DNA from: Hypholoma sublateritium FD-334 SS-4
Taxonomy: Eukaryota; Basidiomycota; Agaricomycetes; Agaricales; Strophariaceae
Reading direction: 5' to 3'
Assembly (NCBI GenBank): GCA_000827495.1
Contig: KN817550.1
Coordinates: 124,001-188,000, forward strand
Length of the DNA stretch: 64,000 nt
Part shown: positions 45,341-58,087 of the stretch, piece by piece
Layout: each line of letters starts with the position of its first letter
How positions within the stretch are numbered: the stretch's first letter is position 1
Program-made: the position numbers and the translations under genes
The notes under the pieces: generated by a model
What the model was told of the DNA's origin: nothing
Seen by the model: the letters and a program-made list of their open reading frames with translations, nothing else
The model's database searches: none

Positions 45341-47237
45341 ATGTCGAAAGAACCGCCAACGCCCAGTGAGTCGTGTTACACCTTAAACTACGTAGGGATG
45401 TGTGCTGACCGTTCGATTACCACACGATTGCGTCCGAATCATGATTTAATTATCTCATTGCTTGAATTTGCTTCATCTTCGTGAACTCAATAATGACATG
45501 ATAGCAGGTATACGTCTGCCAAAGGCCCTTCCCCTGGATTCAGAAAGCGAAGATCTTTTAGGCCCAGTCCAGGAAGTCCCTGACATGTCTTTGTCGCCAC
45601 TCCCACCTCTGGTTCTCCCGTCAGCTGGGACCCTGCTGGACTTTCCAACACAAGGCATGTTCCTTGCTATTTATTTGGTTTTGAAAATCAGTTGACCCGG
45701 ACTCACCGTTCCCAAAAATATCTAGACGAAGCCCTATCAGGTTTGACGCCGGCACAGTTGTACGATATGAATCAGGCGAGTCGTCCTGTACACACAAAGA
45801 CAGCTGCCTGCTTGCCTCAACCTTTCGTGACGACCGTCTAATTTCCAAATGATCAGGATCTGTATTACGATTCCGTCCCGACGCGCGCGCTCATCGATGC
45901 GGTCGCGCCCATGTCAGAGCTTCGGAGCGAATACGAGAACGGGTCCGCTGCATTTGTGAAGGAAATAGACTGGCTCGTCGCCAACGGATATACCTACGTG
46001 CGTAGGACGCGCGGTGACGGGGATTGCTTCTATAGATGTCAGTGACACTCCCCCCCTGTCTCTACCTATTTCCGCCCATGACGCGTGCTGTGCAACCCGC
46101 AGGCGTGTAATTTTCTTTCTTGTAACAGTGACCCTCGCTCTTTCTTTTCAATCCTTCTTCTCACATCCGTATCCTCTCACGGCATACTGATCACACCGCC
46201 TAGGCACTTCTAGCCCTCGGCTTTGCTTACATCGACCGCCTACTCTCGCTTCCTCAACCAGCGCGTGATACTGCCGTTGCTACCGCACTTTCACTCCTCG
46301 ACGGGCACCCTGCCATCCTCGATGGGGCGGGAATCGAGCGGCTCGTGTACGAAGACTACTACGATCTGCTCAAGGAACTCGTGGAGAAGGCGGGAAAGGG
46401 AATGCGCCAGGAAGAACTGCTGGAGACGTTCCAAACCCCGGAGAGTATGTCGCCGTGCATGCTTGTGGCGCGAGGCTGCCCCCACGCGCTGAGCACACGC
46501 ACATCAGCCTTCGACTGAATATGACCTTCTATTTCCAGATTCTAACGCGGTGGTGTTGTACCTGCGTCTCCTAACAGTGCGTACGCCAGTCTCTTTAATA
46601 CCCCCCTTCTTACCCTGCTGGCGTTGATCTGTATCAAATATACACTAATACTCAAACATCTAGTCCGCGCAGATACGGTTGAACCGCGATAATTACGAGG
46701 GCTTCCTCGTGCACCCGGACACCAAGGAGCTAATGTCCGTCGACTCGTTCACCGCCAACGTTGTGCAGGCGATGGGCAAGGAGGCTGGTGTGTATCCTCT
46801 TCACAGGTTTTAATGCGAATTTAATGTTGGAGTACACCCCAGATAATGTCGAGATTGATGCCCTCTCGCACGTACTGCAACTCGACCTTGATCTCGCGTA
46901 CCTCAATGGCGTGCGTCAGGATGGGGTCGACTTCATACCCTTCCGGAATGCATCTAACAAAGACGACGCGCCGCTGGTCTTGCTTTACAGGTACGTCAGC
47001 CAGACTCTCCCTCCCCTTTTTGGTCCCAGTGTCGACCTCCGTGTTTTTGTCCCTTTACTCTTTGTTTTTACGCCGCTCGCGTCCCCTATGTTCGCTTCCC
47101 TTGTCCACGGCTTGCCGATTATGTTCCTTCCCTCTGGGGTTTGCTTACATCCCCTTTCTGTTTTTATGCGCGCCCATTCTGATACGTGGATCTGTTCATA
47201 TAGACCCGGCCATTATGATATTCTTGTCAAGCAGTAG
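45341..47237 (+). CDS. Otubain-like deubiquitinase (OTU, peptidase C65)
   Basis: Nine exons in phase: 45341-45365, 45508-45654, 45726-45775, 45857-46037, 46214-46444, 46539-46576, 46664-46787, 46843-46990 and 47204-47237 (325 residues). Core motifs are LTPAQLYDMNQDLYYDSVP, RRTRGDGDCFYR (catalytic Asp and Cys), LGFAYIDRLL, LVYEDYYDLLKEL, AVVLYLRLLTSAQIR, DNVEIDALSHVLQL and the terminal RPGHYDILV (catalytic His). Otubains cleave ubiquitin from substrates and are cytosolic or nuclear. The introns after 45654 and 45775 begin with GC (AAG|GCATGT and CAG|GCGAGT) and end in AG; no GT donor there keeps the frame. The length fits the family. Confidence 0.92.
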
Positions 47238-48192
47238 ACTGGTCGCGTGAGCGGCAAGAAGTAGCGCTACGTAAATGATATAATATGTACTGCTCGCAAT
47301 GGTGCCATTGATATCGTGACTTCGTGATACCATATCGGCCCAATAGGAAGGCGTTTGTTTTACTGGTGGTTCATAGGTGGTCGAGGCACCGTATGACAGT
47401 AAATATTCTGCATGGATATGCGATACTTGTGGAGCGCTAGACCCTCCGTTCGTTTTACCTTCTCTTGAATATCAGGCAGTTGGCAACTTCGCGCTCGGCC
47501 CTATGAAAAACGAGCCTAGCAACTTGCCGACAAAGCGGTCCGCCGACACATAGGATTTTGACCCTCACGGTTTGCGCAGAATTCGCCACAGAATTTGGCT
47601 ATAACGTTGGGACCGGGTGTCAGGTTGGTCAGACTGGGTTACGTCTAGAGGCACCCCGCGTCGTCTCACCAAGTACATGCTGCACTATTACACGCAGTAA
47701 GTACTTGAAATAAGTATGCTGAAATTTTAATACAAAGTGAACATGCCAACGTGGTTAATATATGTAGATCCAGATTCTATAAGGCGACCCTCGCAGGGAG
47801 TCACTTGATCGAGGAACCGAATGCATGGCGCTAATGCATGTAGGAAACATATTTATGTAAGTCAGAAACATTAGCTCTGTACGCCTATGAAGACTGAAAT
47901 TGAGATGCAGCCAGGATATATGAGTAGCGCTGTGATGGCACACAGGGCGCACAGATCTCAAACAGATTTCTGTCGTTCTTTGGCTGGTTGACCACTTACT
48001 TAATCATCCTACGTATGACTCCGATATGAGGTGGCCGTGATGCAAGCGCACAACTTTGCAATGAGGCCCTAGGATAGGCATAAATTTAAACCACAAGACT
48101 TGCGGTGCCACTGACGTTCTCGCTTTCTTTCCTCGACCGTACCTCTTCGGTTTTCGTGATACACCGCTCTCCTTTCCATATCGGTCAGTGAC
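47238..48192. other. Intergenic, no gene seen
   Basis: No supported frame between the otubain and the caspase-fold gene. Confidence 0.6.
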
Positions 48193-51021
48193 ATGGCTCA
48201 AAAACACGGTCTTTCAGAGCACGAGGAACTCTTGCGGACGTTGTGGATGTGCGTGTCGATCATCCTTAGAGCTTAAATCAGTATTCCGAACACTAAATAC
48301 GACACCGTCTTGTGCCACTTCCTAACCTCCAGCAACGCAAATTCCCATCAACGAGACAGTATCAAGTGAGTAATCAAATTAAGTATCTCACGCGCATCAT
48401 TTGCTGAATCGTGTCGATGACATAGCCCTGCGACTTACAAGCGACCGACGGTACTCTCGAGGCATGTCCCTTTTCATGTCTGCGTTATTTGAGCCACTCA
48501 ACTTCAAGTAGCTGCAAGCCACCCGTGTACGCTTTATTGATAGGGATTGACCATTCTGAAAGCTTCCAGCCTCTACGTGGCGCCGTGGCTGATGTTCTCG
48601 CCTTCAAAGAATACCTTGAGAACGAAGTTGCAGTGCCCACTGACCGGATAGTCGTTCTTCTCAATTGGTCTGCAAGGCGTCGCGATATCATTGAAGCGCT
48701 CCACGATATAGCGAAGAACGAACAAATTAAGCGAGGTGACCCCATCATAGTGTATTTTGCAGGCTACGGCGGCGAAATCATTTATGCCGAGGACGACGTC
48801 AAACGTACCAGTCAATTCATCGTTCCACAAGACTATTGCCACCGGCAGGGGAGCGAAGTACCAGCCATTCCAGATCAAACGATTGCTGCACTCCTGGGAG
48901 AAATTGCCGATGTTAAAGGAGAAAACATTGTGAGTAACTTTTGTTCGTGGATGCCAGTGTGTTCGCCATTTATCTGATACGTATCGTCAACGGAGACTGT
49001 TATTTTGGACTGCTCATACACTATGTCTGGAGTACTGCCGCTTGAAGAAGGATCAAGTACGCGCGTTCGCTCTGCACCCATATCGCCACGCATCCACCCT
49101 CCCGGCCTGGATAGAGATATCTTTCAAGGAAGTGGTAGATTCCCGGGGCTTTCAATCAGAACACCATTCGATCTCACGGCCCAGCGATTTATTCTTGTAC
49201 AAGCATGCGGGCCATCTGAGCTCGCCCTGGAGACATACACTCGAGGGAATTTTACCAAAGCATTTCTCCAACTGCTTCGTAATAGTCCACCCCATGAACT
49301 ACAGTACTCGGATATCGTATCTCATATAGATCAGATACCAAGGTAGTTTTATGCGCCTATTTTCTATCACTGACGCTGACGGTTTTGATTGTTCATAGCC
49401 AAAGTCCTCGGATACAGGGCCCATTTATGGGGAAAATACTGTTCGACGGAAAAGTTCTCATAACTCACAAGCCTTGCTTTTCTCTCAAAGTCTCGGAGGG
49501 GAGGATACAACTTGCTGCCGGTAAAGTTCACGGTATAACCCTTGCCTCAGAGTTCACTGTGTATGCTATCAGCGATATCTCCTTTCAAGCTCCTCTGGGT
49601 ATTTTACACATTCGATCTCTGGGTCCCTTCTCGGCCGATCTGGCCAGTCCCCCCGGAGACAAGCCCTTTATGATTACCGATACCGCATTTGCCGTACAAA
49701 CGAAGATCGGTGAACGAGAAGACGTCCGCATATACTTCCCCGTGGATGATCGCATTCTTCCCTGCTACGACGCTCTTCTCACCTTGATGGACACCGGAGA
49801 TGAGGCTCTTCAACATATAAAAATTGTACCTGAACCCAAGGACGCCCATATCGAAGTTTCGATTGAGAACGATAAAGTTGTTTTCTTAATTCGCGACCAG
49901 CAAGTTCTGCAGTATGGTCTCACCCGTATGCCGCATGACATCGATCCCACCTTCGAGGAGATGTTTTCCGTTCTCAAGGCGGCGGCGAATTATTATTGGA
50001 AATTCAACAGAACAAACGACGAGCCTGAAATCACGCGAAACGTCGATCTTCAGTTTTACAAGTTGGAAGATCCAGAAGATTACTTCGCGTCTAGTCCCTC
50101 GAACATGACGCCGACAGGTCCCAGCCTCGCTCGGAACGGCGTAATAGAACTGGTCGTCGAAGAGGGCGTGGGATATGGATTGCATCTCGTCAACAACAGC
50201 TGTCACGATCTGTACCCATATTTGTTCTATTTCGACTGCAGTGATCTGAGCATTGGTATGTTTTGTCTATCTTCTTATAAACATTACTCTGAAACTCGTG
50301 CAATGTAGGCGCGTACTACCAGCCAGTGAGGAACAAGGACCAAGAATTTATTGAAGCGCCTCTCAAAAAGAATGGTGGCACGCTGTCCATTGGATACGGC
50401 AATAACGGAACTCTTCCATTTGCATATTTCCTCCGTCCAAATCAGCCCGTCGATGTCGGATTCCTCAAGCTCTTTCTGTCTACTTCGCCCATCGATTTGT
50501 CGGCTCTGCCACAGCCGACTCCGTTCAACGTCACCCGGTCAGGCGTCAATTTCTCCAGGCCCGCAAGAGACACTTGGGGTACCATTCTCATTCCCATCGT
50601 ACAGCACCGCTTTGCCCCCAATTCTAGCTCAGCGGAGAGCTGTCCGCAGTGCGGTAACGTCTATACTTCCTCTCTTCGCATCAAGGCGGATATTCTTGCC
50701 ACCGAGAACAGAAACCTGAAACAAGAATTGGCTATTCAAAGGGACCGCTCGAGCTTGGAGATAAAGCAGCTTCGTTTGAAATGTGATAGGCTGTCAGCAG
50801 ATATCAAGGCTAACAGTGTGTTACCCTGCAGAAGTGATGCACGGTCTAAGGACCCAACCCGTCGTAACAATCACCTGACACCTGCACACCCTCCCACTCT
50901 TCCAACGCGACCTTCCGACTCTTTTCATCGGCAAATCAGTATCTCAGCCAGCGCAACAAATTACTTGACAAATATATTTGGAGATATATTGCACTGGATG
51001 CGTAAGCTCAGCCATAGATAA
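48193..51021 (+). CDS. Caspase-fold protein lacking both catalytic residues (pseudo-metacaspase)
   Basis: Firm exons are about 48430-48929, 48996-49342, 49399-50255 and 50309-51021. The ATG at 48193 (MAQKHGLSEHEELLRTLW) and a small exon near 48335 are likely but their phase was not resolved. The peptidase C14 fold is clear: YALLIGIDHSESFQPLRGAV, LENEVAVPTDRIVVLLN, DPIIVYFAGYGGE and TVILDCSYTMSG. Active metacaspases have AGHGG and DCCHSG; here the His is Tyr and the catalytic Cys is Ser. A long C-terminal region follows (GKILFDGKV, GYGLHLVNNS, GYGNNGTLPFAYFLRP), then a CPQCGNVY pair and a coiled coil. The protein is probably a non-proteolytic regulator or binding scaffold. Confidence 0.85.
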
Positions 51022-52051
51022 ACTGTTTCGAGCGGACTACCAACTCTTTGACAACTTCGTCGATTCATAAAAGGTATGATGATATTACAATTTGATTACA
51101 ATTAAAATCTAGAACGTACGGTTATTTCATTATCTCAGAAGCTACCCCATTTAGATACTTCCCGTCATCGCGCCATCATGGATCCTGCTGCTTCGATTTA
51201 CTCGCTAATTTTTATGCGCCAACCTTATCATTTCATGGAATGCAATTATGTACTGCTCATCTCAGTATTTCGTAAACTAATGTGTAGGACTCAACAACAC
51301 TTGCTTTGGGAGGAAACGGATCGGGTGGCTTATCACTCATATACTTATGTTTATGACACGCTTTTGTTTGTCGATGATATTTCCCTCCTTTTTGAGCTCG
51401 AGGGCCCAAGCTTTCCTCATTTTAGATTTCTCATTTACTGAAAATATATTATAATAGCCAAATGACAATCTACTCTGCTTGGATTTATCCAATCCTTGCC
51501 GCAACGAAGCGACGCATAAACTAATGCGTAGGACTCAACAACACTTGCTTTGGGAGGAAACGGATCGGTTGGCTTATGTATTAGAATAATTTTAGCCCGT
51601 TTTTTTTTACACAAAATATACATACACGTAACATGCTAAACACTGGCGGTAACACCCATGGACCTTGTTATTTTCGTCATTAACTGTAGCAATGCATTCG
51701 CCTGGTAAACGTGTTGTAACACTGTAGGATTTTGTTTATTCGCTGTTTTACTTTGAAAGATTGTGCCGGCGATGATTTGGATTTGACTTGTATGCTGATC
51801 CCCCCTGGTAATTACCACATTCATGAGATTTTCCTAGGGGACTTGCGTCCACAACAACAAATGTACAGGAGCCGTCCACTGCACTCATAGTCATCGGCAT
51901 TGTCAATGTTTGGCACTAGAGGTCCTTGTTTACAGATCAGCCCGTGCGCGTGACTCTACTTACAGTCAAGTTTACTTGGATTCGCATATACCTTTCGCAA
52001 AGAAGCCACCTTGACAGTCATCGAGCACCCCCCGCTTTACCATCTGCTACA
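51022..52051. other. Intergenic with a direct repeat
   Basis: No supported gene. Contains the 61-base direct repeats at 51273 and 51517. Confidence 0.6.
51273..51577 (+). repeat. Pair of 61-base direct repeats
   Basis: 51273-51333 and 51517-51577 share a block starting TAAACTAATG and ending GGCTTAT, with two differences. The spacing is 244 bases. Not near any recognised element end. Confidence 0.85.
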
Positions 52052-53333
52052 ATGCCCGTGCCTAAAAGATGCTCTCCTTTCTCGCTTCCTGATTTACCGT
52101 TGGAAATATATGAGCTAATCATCGACGAATATATAGCTAATTGTAACCCCTCCGAAATAGTGAAGGGCCTCAAGAATCTCTCCATCACCAGCCGCAACTT
52201 TCATACAATATGCTACCCGCATCTATTCTCCCGGATTTTCTACAGTTACGATCATGATCACAAGGATCGGGGCCGCTTCCTTCAGTCCTCCCCCCATATT
52301 GTCAAGTTGGCCCGCAACTTCGAGCTCACATTCTGCCACTCAATGTCGGAGGAAGATGAAGAGAGACATATCAAGGACAATATCGCCTCCAGCCTCTGCG
52401 CAGAGCTTTGCACCCTAAAATTGAAGGAGATAAGCATCGAAACACTTTGCGAGCCCTGTGATTGGGGACGTCTGTCTCCAAAATTGGCCGCCAATCTGGC
52501 GCGACTCATCTTGGCGCCCAATCTCACTTCGCTCTTCTTAATTGGAATCAAGAACCTACCTGTTGGGATCCTCCATCGACTTCGGCAGTCAAGACACATC
52601 ACCGCCCTTGCTCTCTACGATTGCACCGTTAATGTCAACGTCGATTTCTTTCCCGCAGCATCAGTGAATGACACTGTGAGGCCGTATATTTCATATATAC
52701 AGGAGTACAGCGCCAGTTTTGGTTGTCATTTAGAATCGAGAATTATGATGGGTGGCATCAATTCCCCATTCAAGAACCCTGCGATCTTCAAATTCAGCAG
52801 GTTGCGGTGTCTAGTCGTCGGCTGGACAACATCAGATGACGTTGAGGCAACTCGCATGATTATGAAGGAAGCGGTGGCTCTGGAGAGTTTTGAATGCCTA
52901 TGTAAGCTGTTATCAACTCGGTACAGTCGGATGAATCTTGACGCTCATTGAAATATTTGCAGCATTTCCGCACCCAGGAGCTGGATTCTCATTCGAAGGG
53001 TTGGCAGAATGTATTCTGTACGGACCATACCGGACACTCATCTCCCTGATTATTGGTGCAATTCCTCAAACATTTGAACCGAACATTGACAATCCAATCC
53101 CGCGCATTGCTAACGAGTTACGGAAACTGGCCAATTCTAACGTTTTTCTTCCCGTGCTCAAACGACTACATTTGGACATCGAGTCCGATGCCGTCGACGA
53201 AGATTCTGCGACGTCAGCTACTTCCGTCATGCATGCTAGCTGCGTAGAGATCGAAGAGTTGCTACACGACCGTGAAGCGTTCCCCGCAGCACCGCAGCTA
53301 AAAGCATGCATAAAAATATCGTCACCCAAGTAA
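52052..53333 (+). CDS. F-box-like protein, 406 residues
   Basis: Two exons, 52052-52901 and 52963-53333, joined in phase over a 61-base intron. The ATG at 52052 (MPVPKRCSPFSL) precedes an F-box-like motif, LPDLPLEIYELIIDEYI, followed by LKNLSITSRNFHTICYPHLFSRI, the usual layout in mushroom F-box proteins. The C-terminal half is leucine-rich with LTSLFLIGIKNLP and ITALALYDC. A probable ubiquitin-ligase adaptor of unknown target. An upstream in-frame extension to 51926 is likely untranslated. Confidence 0.75.
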
Positions 53334-54097
53334 ACAGTGGCTATAAATTCAAACCGGATAATATTTTCTTTTAGGTAGATACCATGGGCTACATATTTCC
53401 ATTACTTGTATACCTACGTCGCGTTCGCAAACTACTGTGTCAATTATACGCCCGAATCAACGCAGGTGGCACTACATAATTCCAGTGTAATCATTTATCA
53501 TATGTTCCATGCGGCTTAACGATGTGCGGATATCTTCCTCGAAGCGACAGTTTGTTTTGGGGAGAGACGACCATCTAACAGAGGCTAAGTACTTGGGGAC
53601 ATCTGGTACTTTCACATATTGATATATCAATGACATTTATTTTGATCCACATGCTTGTGAGAAATGGCCACAGAAGGGAGAGCCTACGACTGGCAGTGAC
53701 TATTGACTAGTGAAGCCTCAGCTGACGGCGAATTCTCACATACCTTCCTCAAAAATTTCTCGCATCAGAACAAGTCACGAAAGACGAGAACGTACAAAGG
53801 GGTCTGAAAATTGTAAGTATATGAAGGTATAGAGTCATATATATCGATTTCGACCGTAATTTATACAAATTATCCATAGCATCATTCATGGAAGTACTGC
53901 TTACTGGATGCCCTTCGTCGGCCTATTGGATGGTTTCTGTCATTCCGTCGAACAGGTATTTCTGTAGCTAATGTGGCCAATTAAATTACTAGGAAAAACC
54001 TACAGATTAATGAAAGGCGCAAGATAATTTATGATCATGACATAGCCAGACTGAGATTGTATGTCGAGGCGTGCCACGGCCCACGGCCGAAGAGGAT
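53334..54097. other. Intergenic, no gene seen
   Basis: No supported frame upstream of the DUF7137 promoter. Confidence 0.6.
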
Positions 54098-54107
54098 CTA
54101 TAAATAG
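54098..54107 (+). promoter_or_regulatory. TATA-type element of the DUF7137 gene
   Basis: CTATAAATAG, 158 bases before the proposed start; extended match CTATAAATAGACG shared with 561-573. Confidence 0.45.
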
Positions 54108-54264
54108 ACGTGCGAGGGAAACACTGCCACACACACGGGGGGAAGCCGCCGCCGCTGACTGTTGGCTTTTGCCGTCACCGACATCGATCAAAAGGCCATT
54201 CCCTCACTACTGCCCCGTAGGCGACCTCACTCCTTACTTCTCCCTGGGCCTCTCCATCGCCGCC

Positions 54265-54942
54265 ATGTCCCAGACGCCCAGTGCCTCCTCGCAAGCTTCG
54301 AGCTCGAGTTCGAGCTTCAAGCCCATCCCACTCACTGCGGCTGCCGGCGTGCTCTCAATCACACAACCCCAGCAGACCGCGACGTCCTTCTTCAAGATAG
54401 CCTCAGGCGAGCTCATCACTTTTGGCTGGAACTTCACAGCGGTGCTCGCGACACCGACACACCTCACCGTTTCTGCTGTATGCGACAACGGCAACACATA
54501 TCCTGTCGGCCCCACGGACGGCATCATTCCGGGGACGGCGACGGAGGTGGTATGGGATGTGTGGTCGTACCAGCAAGCACATTCCGCGACACCGCTTGCT
54601 CAGGCATCGTACACTCTCAACATCTGGGACGACCGCGGCCCTGGCGCCTCAGTGAAGCCGGGCTTCTTGCAGGAGAACAGCGCTCTGCAGTTCGCGATGT
54701 ACACGCCACAGGCCTACACTCCTCTCGCCAGCGGTGAGTAGTCGTATTCTTGGCCCTTACCCCCTTCTGCCTCGTTTCTTCTTGGGTCACGCTTGCTGAC
54801 GACTCCATCAGGCTGGACCTGCCCTGCCTGTAGCGACGGCGTGATGTCGTTCGCGGCACACCCGGCCTTCGTCAGCCTGATCGTCACTATTTTTATCGCA
54901 GTATTCTCTGGCGTGCACCTCCTTCGTAGCTCGGCACGATGA
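54265..54942 (+). CDS. DUF7137-type membrane-anchored protein
   Basis: Exons 54265-54733 and 54812-54942 give 199 residues. After a serine-rich start (MSQTPSASSQ) the domain reads LSITQPQQTATSFFKIASGE, ITFGWNFTAVLATPTHLTV, CDNGNTYPVGPTDGIIPGTA, VVWDVWSYQQAH and YTLNIWDDRGPGA. This is the conserved block of basidiomycete DUF7137 proteins. After the intron, WTCPACSDG precedes a single membrane helix (FVSLIVTIFIAVFSGVHLL). Family members usually have a signal peptide. Here the hydrophobic LTPYFSLGLSIAA lies in frame just before the chosen ATG, so the true start may be further upstream or in another exon. Function unknown; likely cell-surface. Confidence 0.78.
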
Positions 54943-57900
54943 TCAATTGTGTTGTCAGCATGGACGTTAGACATTTTCTCTCAGGACAGTGGAGCTGGAC
55001 ACCATAATATCATTAGCACATACCCTTCATGTACGTGCGAAAAGACAACACCTAGTCACTTTCTCTGGTAATTCAAATAGGCAGATACCGTATTCCTCAT
55101 CTATATTAGGACTTTATGCAGTTCACGGACTGGAATGGCTTTGTTACATTCCTACGAGTTATCTACTTGTATATCGATTGATTTGCTATATGTGTGGAGC
55201 TGGCTAGGTGATCTGATTAAATCTCGGCATTGCTCTACTACTCATAGCGTCATAGCTATCGTCCTGGTTTTCACATAATATTTAAGACCCAAGCTTCGGG
55301 ACTCGAGCGCTTGAGGCTTTGGTTGCATGGATACTAGTTCTTCTATAAGTAGGCGTACTTTCGCCCCACACACTCATGCAAACATGTGGGGACTCGGAGG
55401 GCATAACGAAGGGAACGTTTACATCGTACAAGAACCTTAAAGGGTGTATGTCAGGCAGGAAACCTGACATGATATGTTGCATGTGGACAACGTGTGGAAT
55501 CTGTAGGAGTTTCAATAGCGGATCAGGGAAAATTGTTTCCGGCCGGCACTTTGCGGTGGCAGCGTTGATTCAGCTTTGGTTCGTTACTACCTCTTCCTCG
55601 TCGCATGTTCTAGCTGTATTTCACTCCAACTTCCACAGCAATCTGTAAGCCTCATTACGGACTGCGCGGCCATTAGTATGGACGCAGCTCCGAACCACGG
55701 GTGCTTACCGGTACCGGGTAAGTCGGACAATCCATTTCTTTCACCAACACGACGTTGAATATTCAAATAGCGAAATGCAGCTCCCGTCCTCTTCCATGCA
55801 CGCAGTCTTTTCTGTAGACGCTCTTTGAACTCTTGGCGGACACGCGCGACTGTTTCCCAAAACGTGCGCTCATCCGACCATGGTGTACAACAGGGTACGT
55901 TGTTTGTAGCCTTCGGGCTTCAAATAGTCTCAATTAATACGACAAACTTCATAGGAAAATGCATCGCCTTCGTGGAAGACATAAGTGGTGGCCTCAGTCG
56001 CACTGACTCACGACCTTGGGGAAGAAGATCAAATCTCGAAAGGCGACCAGCAGACGCAGAGTCAAGTTCTTGCGAGCGCCAGACGAGTCACCGGTCATCC
56101 ACAATCCAGGGAAGCCACGTCTTCGCGGCGACAAGAAAATTCTCGCTCGACCCGTCTCTGCCGGCCCATGGCGCAAGGACATAAATTTCAGGAATACATA
56201 TAGCAAATTCCCAGTGCGCGAGTTCCACTGCTGTTTATATTTGATTCTGATCTTTGAACTTGACAAAAACGACGTTATGCAGCATTTAAGGACAAGAAGG
56301 ACGTCGATTCCTCCGGAATGGCAAATCGGAAGTGAATTCCACCGACTCTCCCTCGCCCCCGTCAATTTCTGCAGATCATATAACTGCGCACCTGAACTAA
56401 TCTACTTCCAAATGATTTCGCTGGTGAACAAGTACACTGCGTGCACCGGTGGGGCTGCTGTCCACTAGCAGCGAGGTCTCAGACGCGGTAGCGGATACAG
56501 ACGGTGCTCTATTGAATGCACGGGCGCAATAGCCGCTTCTGTCTCCTCACTACGCGATGGCCACCTCGCCCACACGCGTCCTGGCGCCTCGTGTCTTCAG
56601 CGGTGTCCTCCGTGACTCGGACGCCGCTTTCGTTCCTGTGGTATGCAACGCAGTCGACGCTTTCAATCCACCTCTACTGATGCATCGTCTCATAGGTATA
56701 TGTGCGGTTCCATGTAAATCTTCCCTGAGCCTCATTCGTCGCCGCTAATAGAGCATCACAAGAAGTTCACCAGGAACGATGAGCCAATTTTCCCGCTGGA
56801 CCGAGTCCCGCTACGCCATTACATGCCGTATCATGATATTTTGACCTTCAAACTAGGCTGATGATCTGTGAGCAGCACGCCGCTACTTGAGGTCGCGAAA
56901 CCAATATGTTACCTTGCTATTGCCTAATATTTTCAAAGGGTCAAACGTTGGCATTCACATGATTATTACGACATTTTATCATCGCTGCTGTACTTGCGCG
57001 GCCATATCAACGCTTTCGGAAAGTGAGTGTGCAATGCTACTTACGGCCACCAGATTATTATACGATGAATGGAATCGCGACGCCCTCCGTGCCTGAAGTG
57101 TCGCAAAATCCGTCCTCGAGGACCGTGCCACAACTGTTGAACTTATTGCAGCTGCGGACGATGCGCGTCGCATGACCAGATAAGAGCGCGCCGTTGTTGA
57201 TCTTCTCAGGTGTTCTCCTCAAGTTCTCGTCGCCTTGCTTGAATAGCGTTCGAGCACTGGCCTCTGTAATACTCAGAAAATGGCGTTGTCTGTGCGGAAC
57301 TGTGCGGAAACGATAGAACAGTGAAATTATTCAGCACGAATCTGACAAGTCTAATCACAAAAGTTGCTGGCCTCTTTCTCCCTGCCATTCCTTCGTCCGG
57401 GAGGCTGCAACAACAGTCTGACATGTCCCATTTTCGATCTTCTGTGCGTTCATTTTTATCCCCCTTCAAAGAATCCGCGGGTGGGTTGAAGGTGCACCTG
57501 GAATGCCGTTAGGCCTAGAGCTGTTCGTGGACAGGGAGGGTGAGATCACATGGCCGCGTGCGTACATTCACTGGCAATAGCATGGTCTGTGCGCCGCCTG
57601 GTGATCCTACTTAACCCAGAGTGGGCCGTATTTATTCGCCATCTCTTGTGCTCGGGCATGTACTGTTGCTAGTGAGGTTTCTACCGAAGCGCAGTTTTTT
57701 TGCTGATTGCAAATTATACATCCGAACCCGTCTGTTAGCTTCGGCTCTCAGCAATTTTTGGGAACCTTTTGCAGCCGTCGTGCAGCTTTTCTGTGTAGCT
57801 TTAGTTTCCTCTGCAATTTAATGTAACACTTTGAAATTAAATATATACTGGGAATATATCTACAGTTTCTCGTCATAAAATTTAGGATTGACTTCTTTCA

Positions 57901-58087
57901 ATTGAGATCTGAGAAATGGACCTCGGTTGGACCAAGCTTTTATCTGTGCTCCTGTCATAATGTGCAGTAACAACCCCAAATGACTAGCAATCCCCCCTAC
58001 ATTGAAGTAAGCAGTTGCACAGACCAATTTTATACCCCATGTAAAGCAGTAACAAGTCTGCCTCTCCTCTACCTATCAATGATCTAT
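54943..58087. other. Long gene-poor stretch
   Basis: Three kilobases without a gene I can support. A minus-strand open segment at about 55587-55905 (contains TFWETVARVRQEFKERLQKR) and a 63-codon plus frame at 56557 look coding-like but have no family match and no complete structure. Near 57061-57180 a plus-strand frame with two stops (VLEDRATTVELIAAADDARR) may be a decayed gene. Confidence 0.4.

Noticed and set aside
56016..56468. 150-codon plus-strand frame rich in Arg and Lys
   Set aside because: Composition varies along the frame, overlapping frames on both strands are equally open, and there is no family motif.
57061..57180. Coding-like plus frame with two stops
   Set aside because: Too short to name; noted only as a possible decayed gene.
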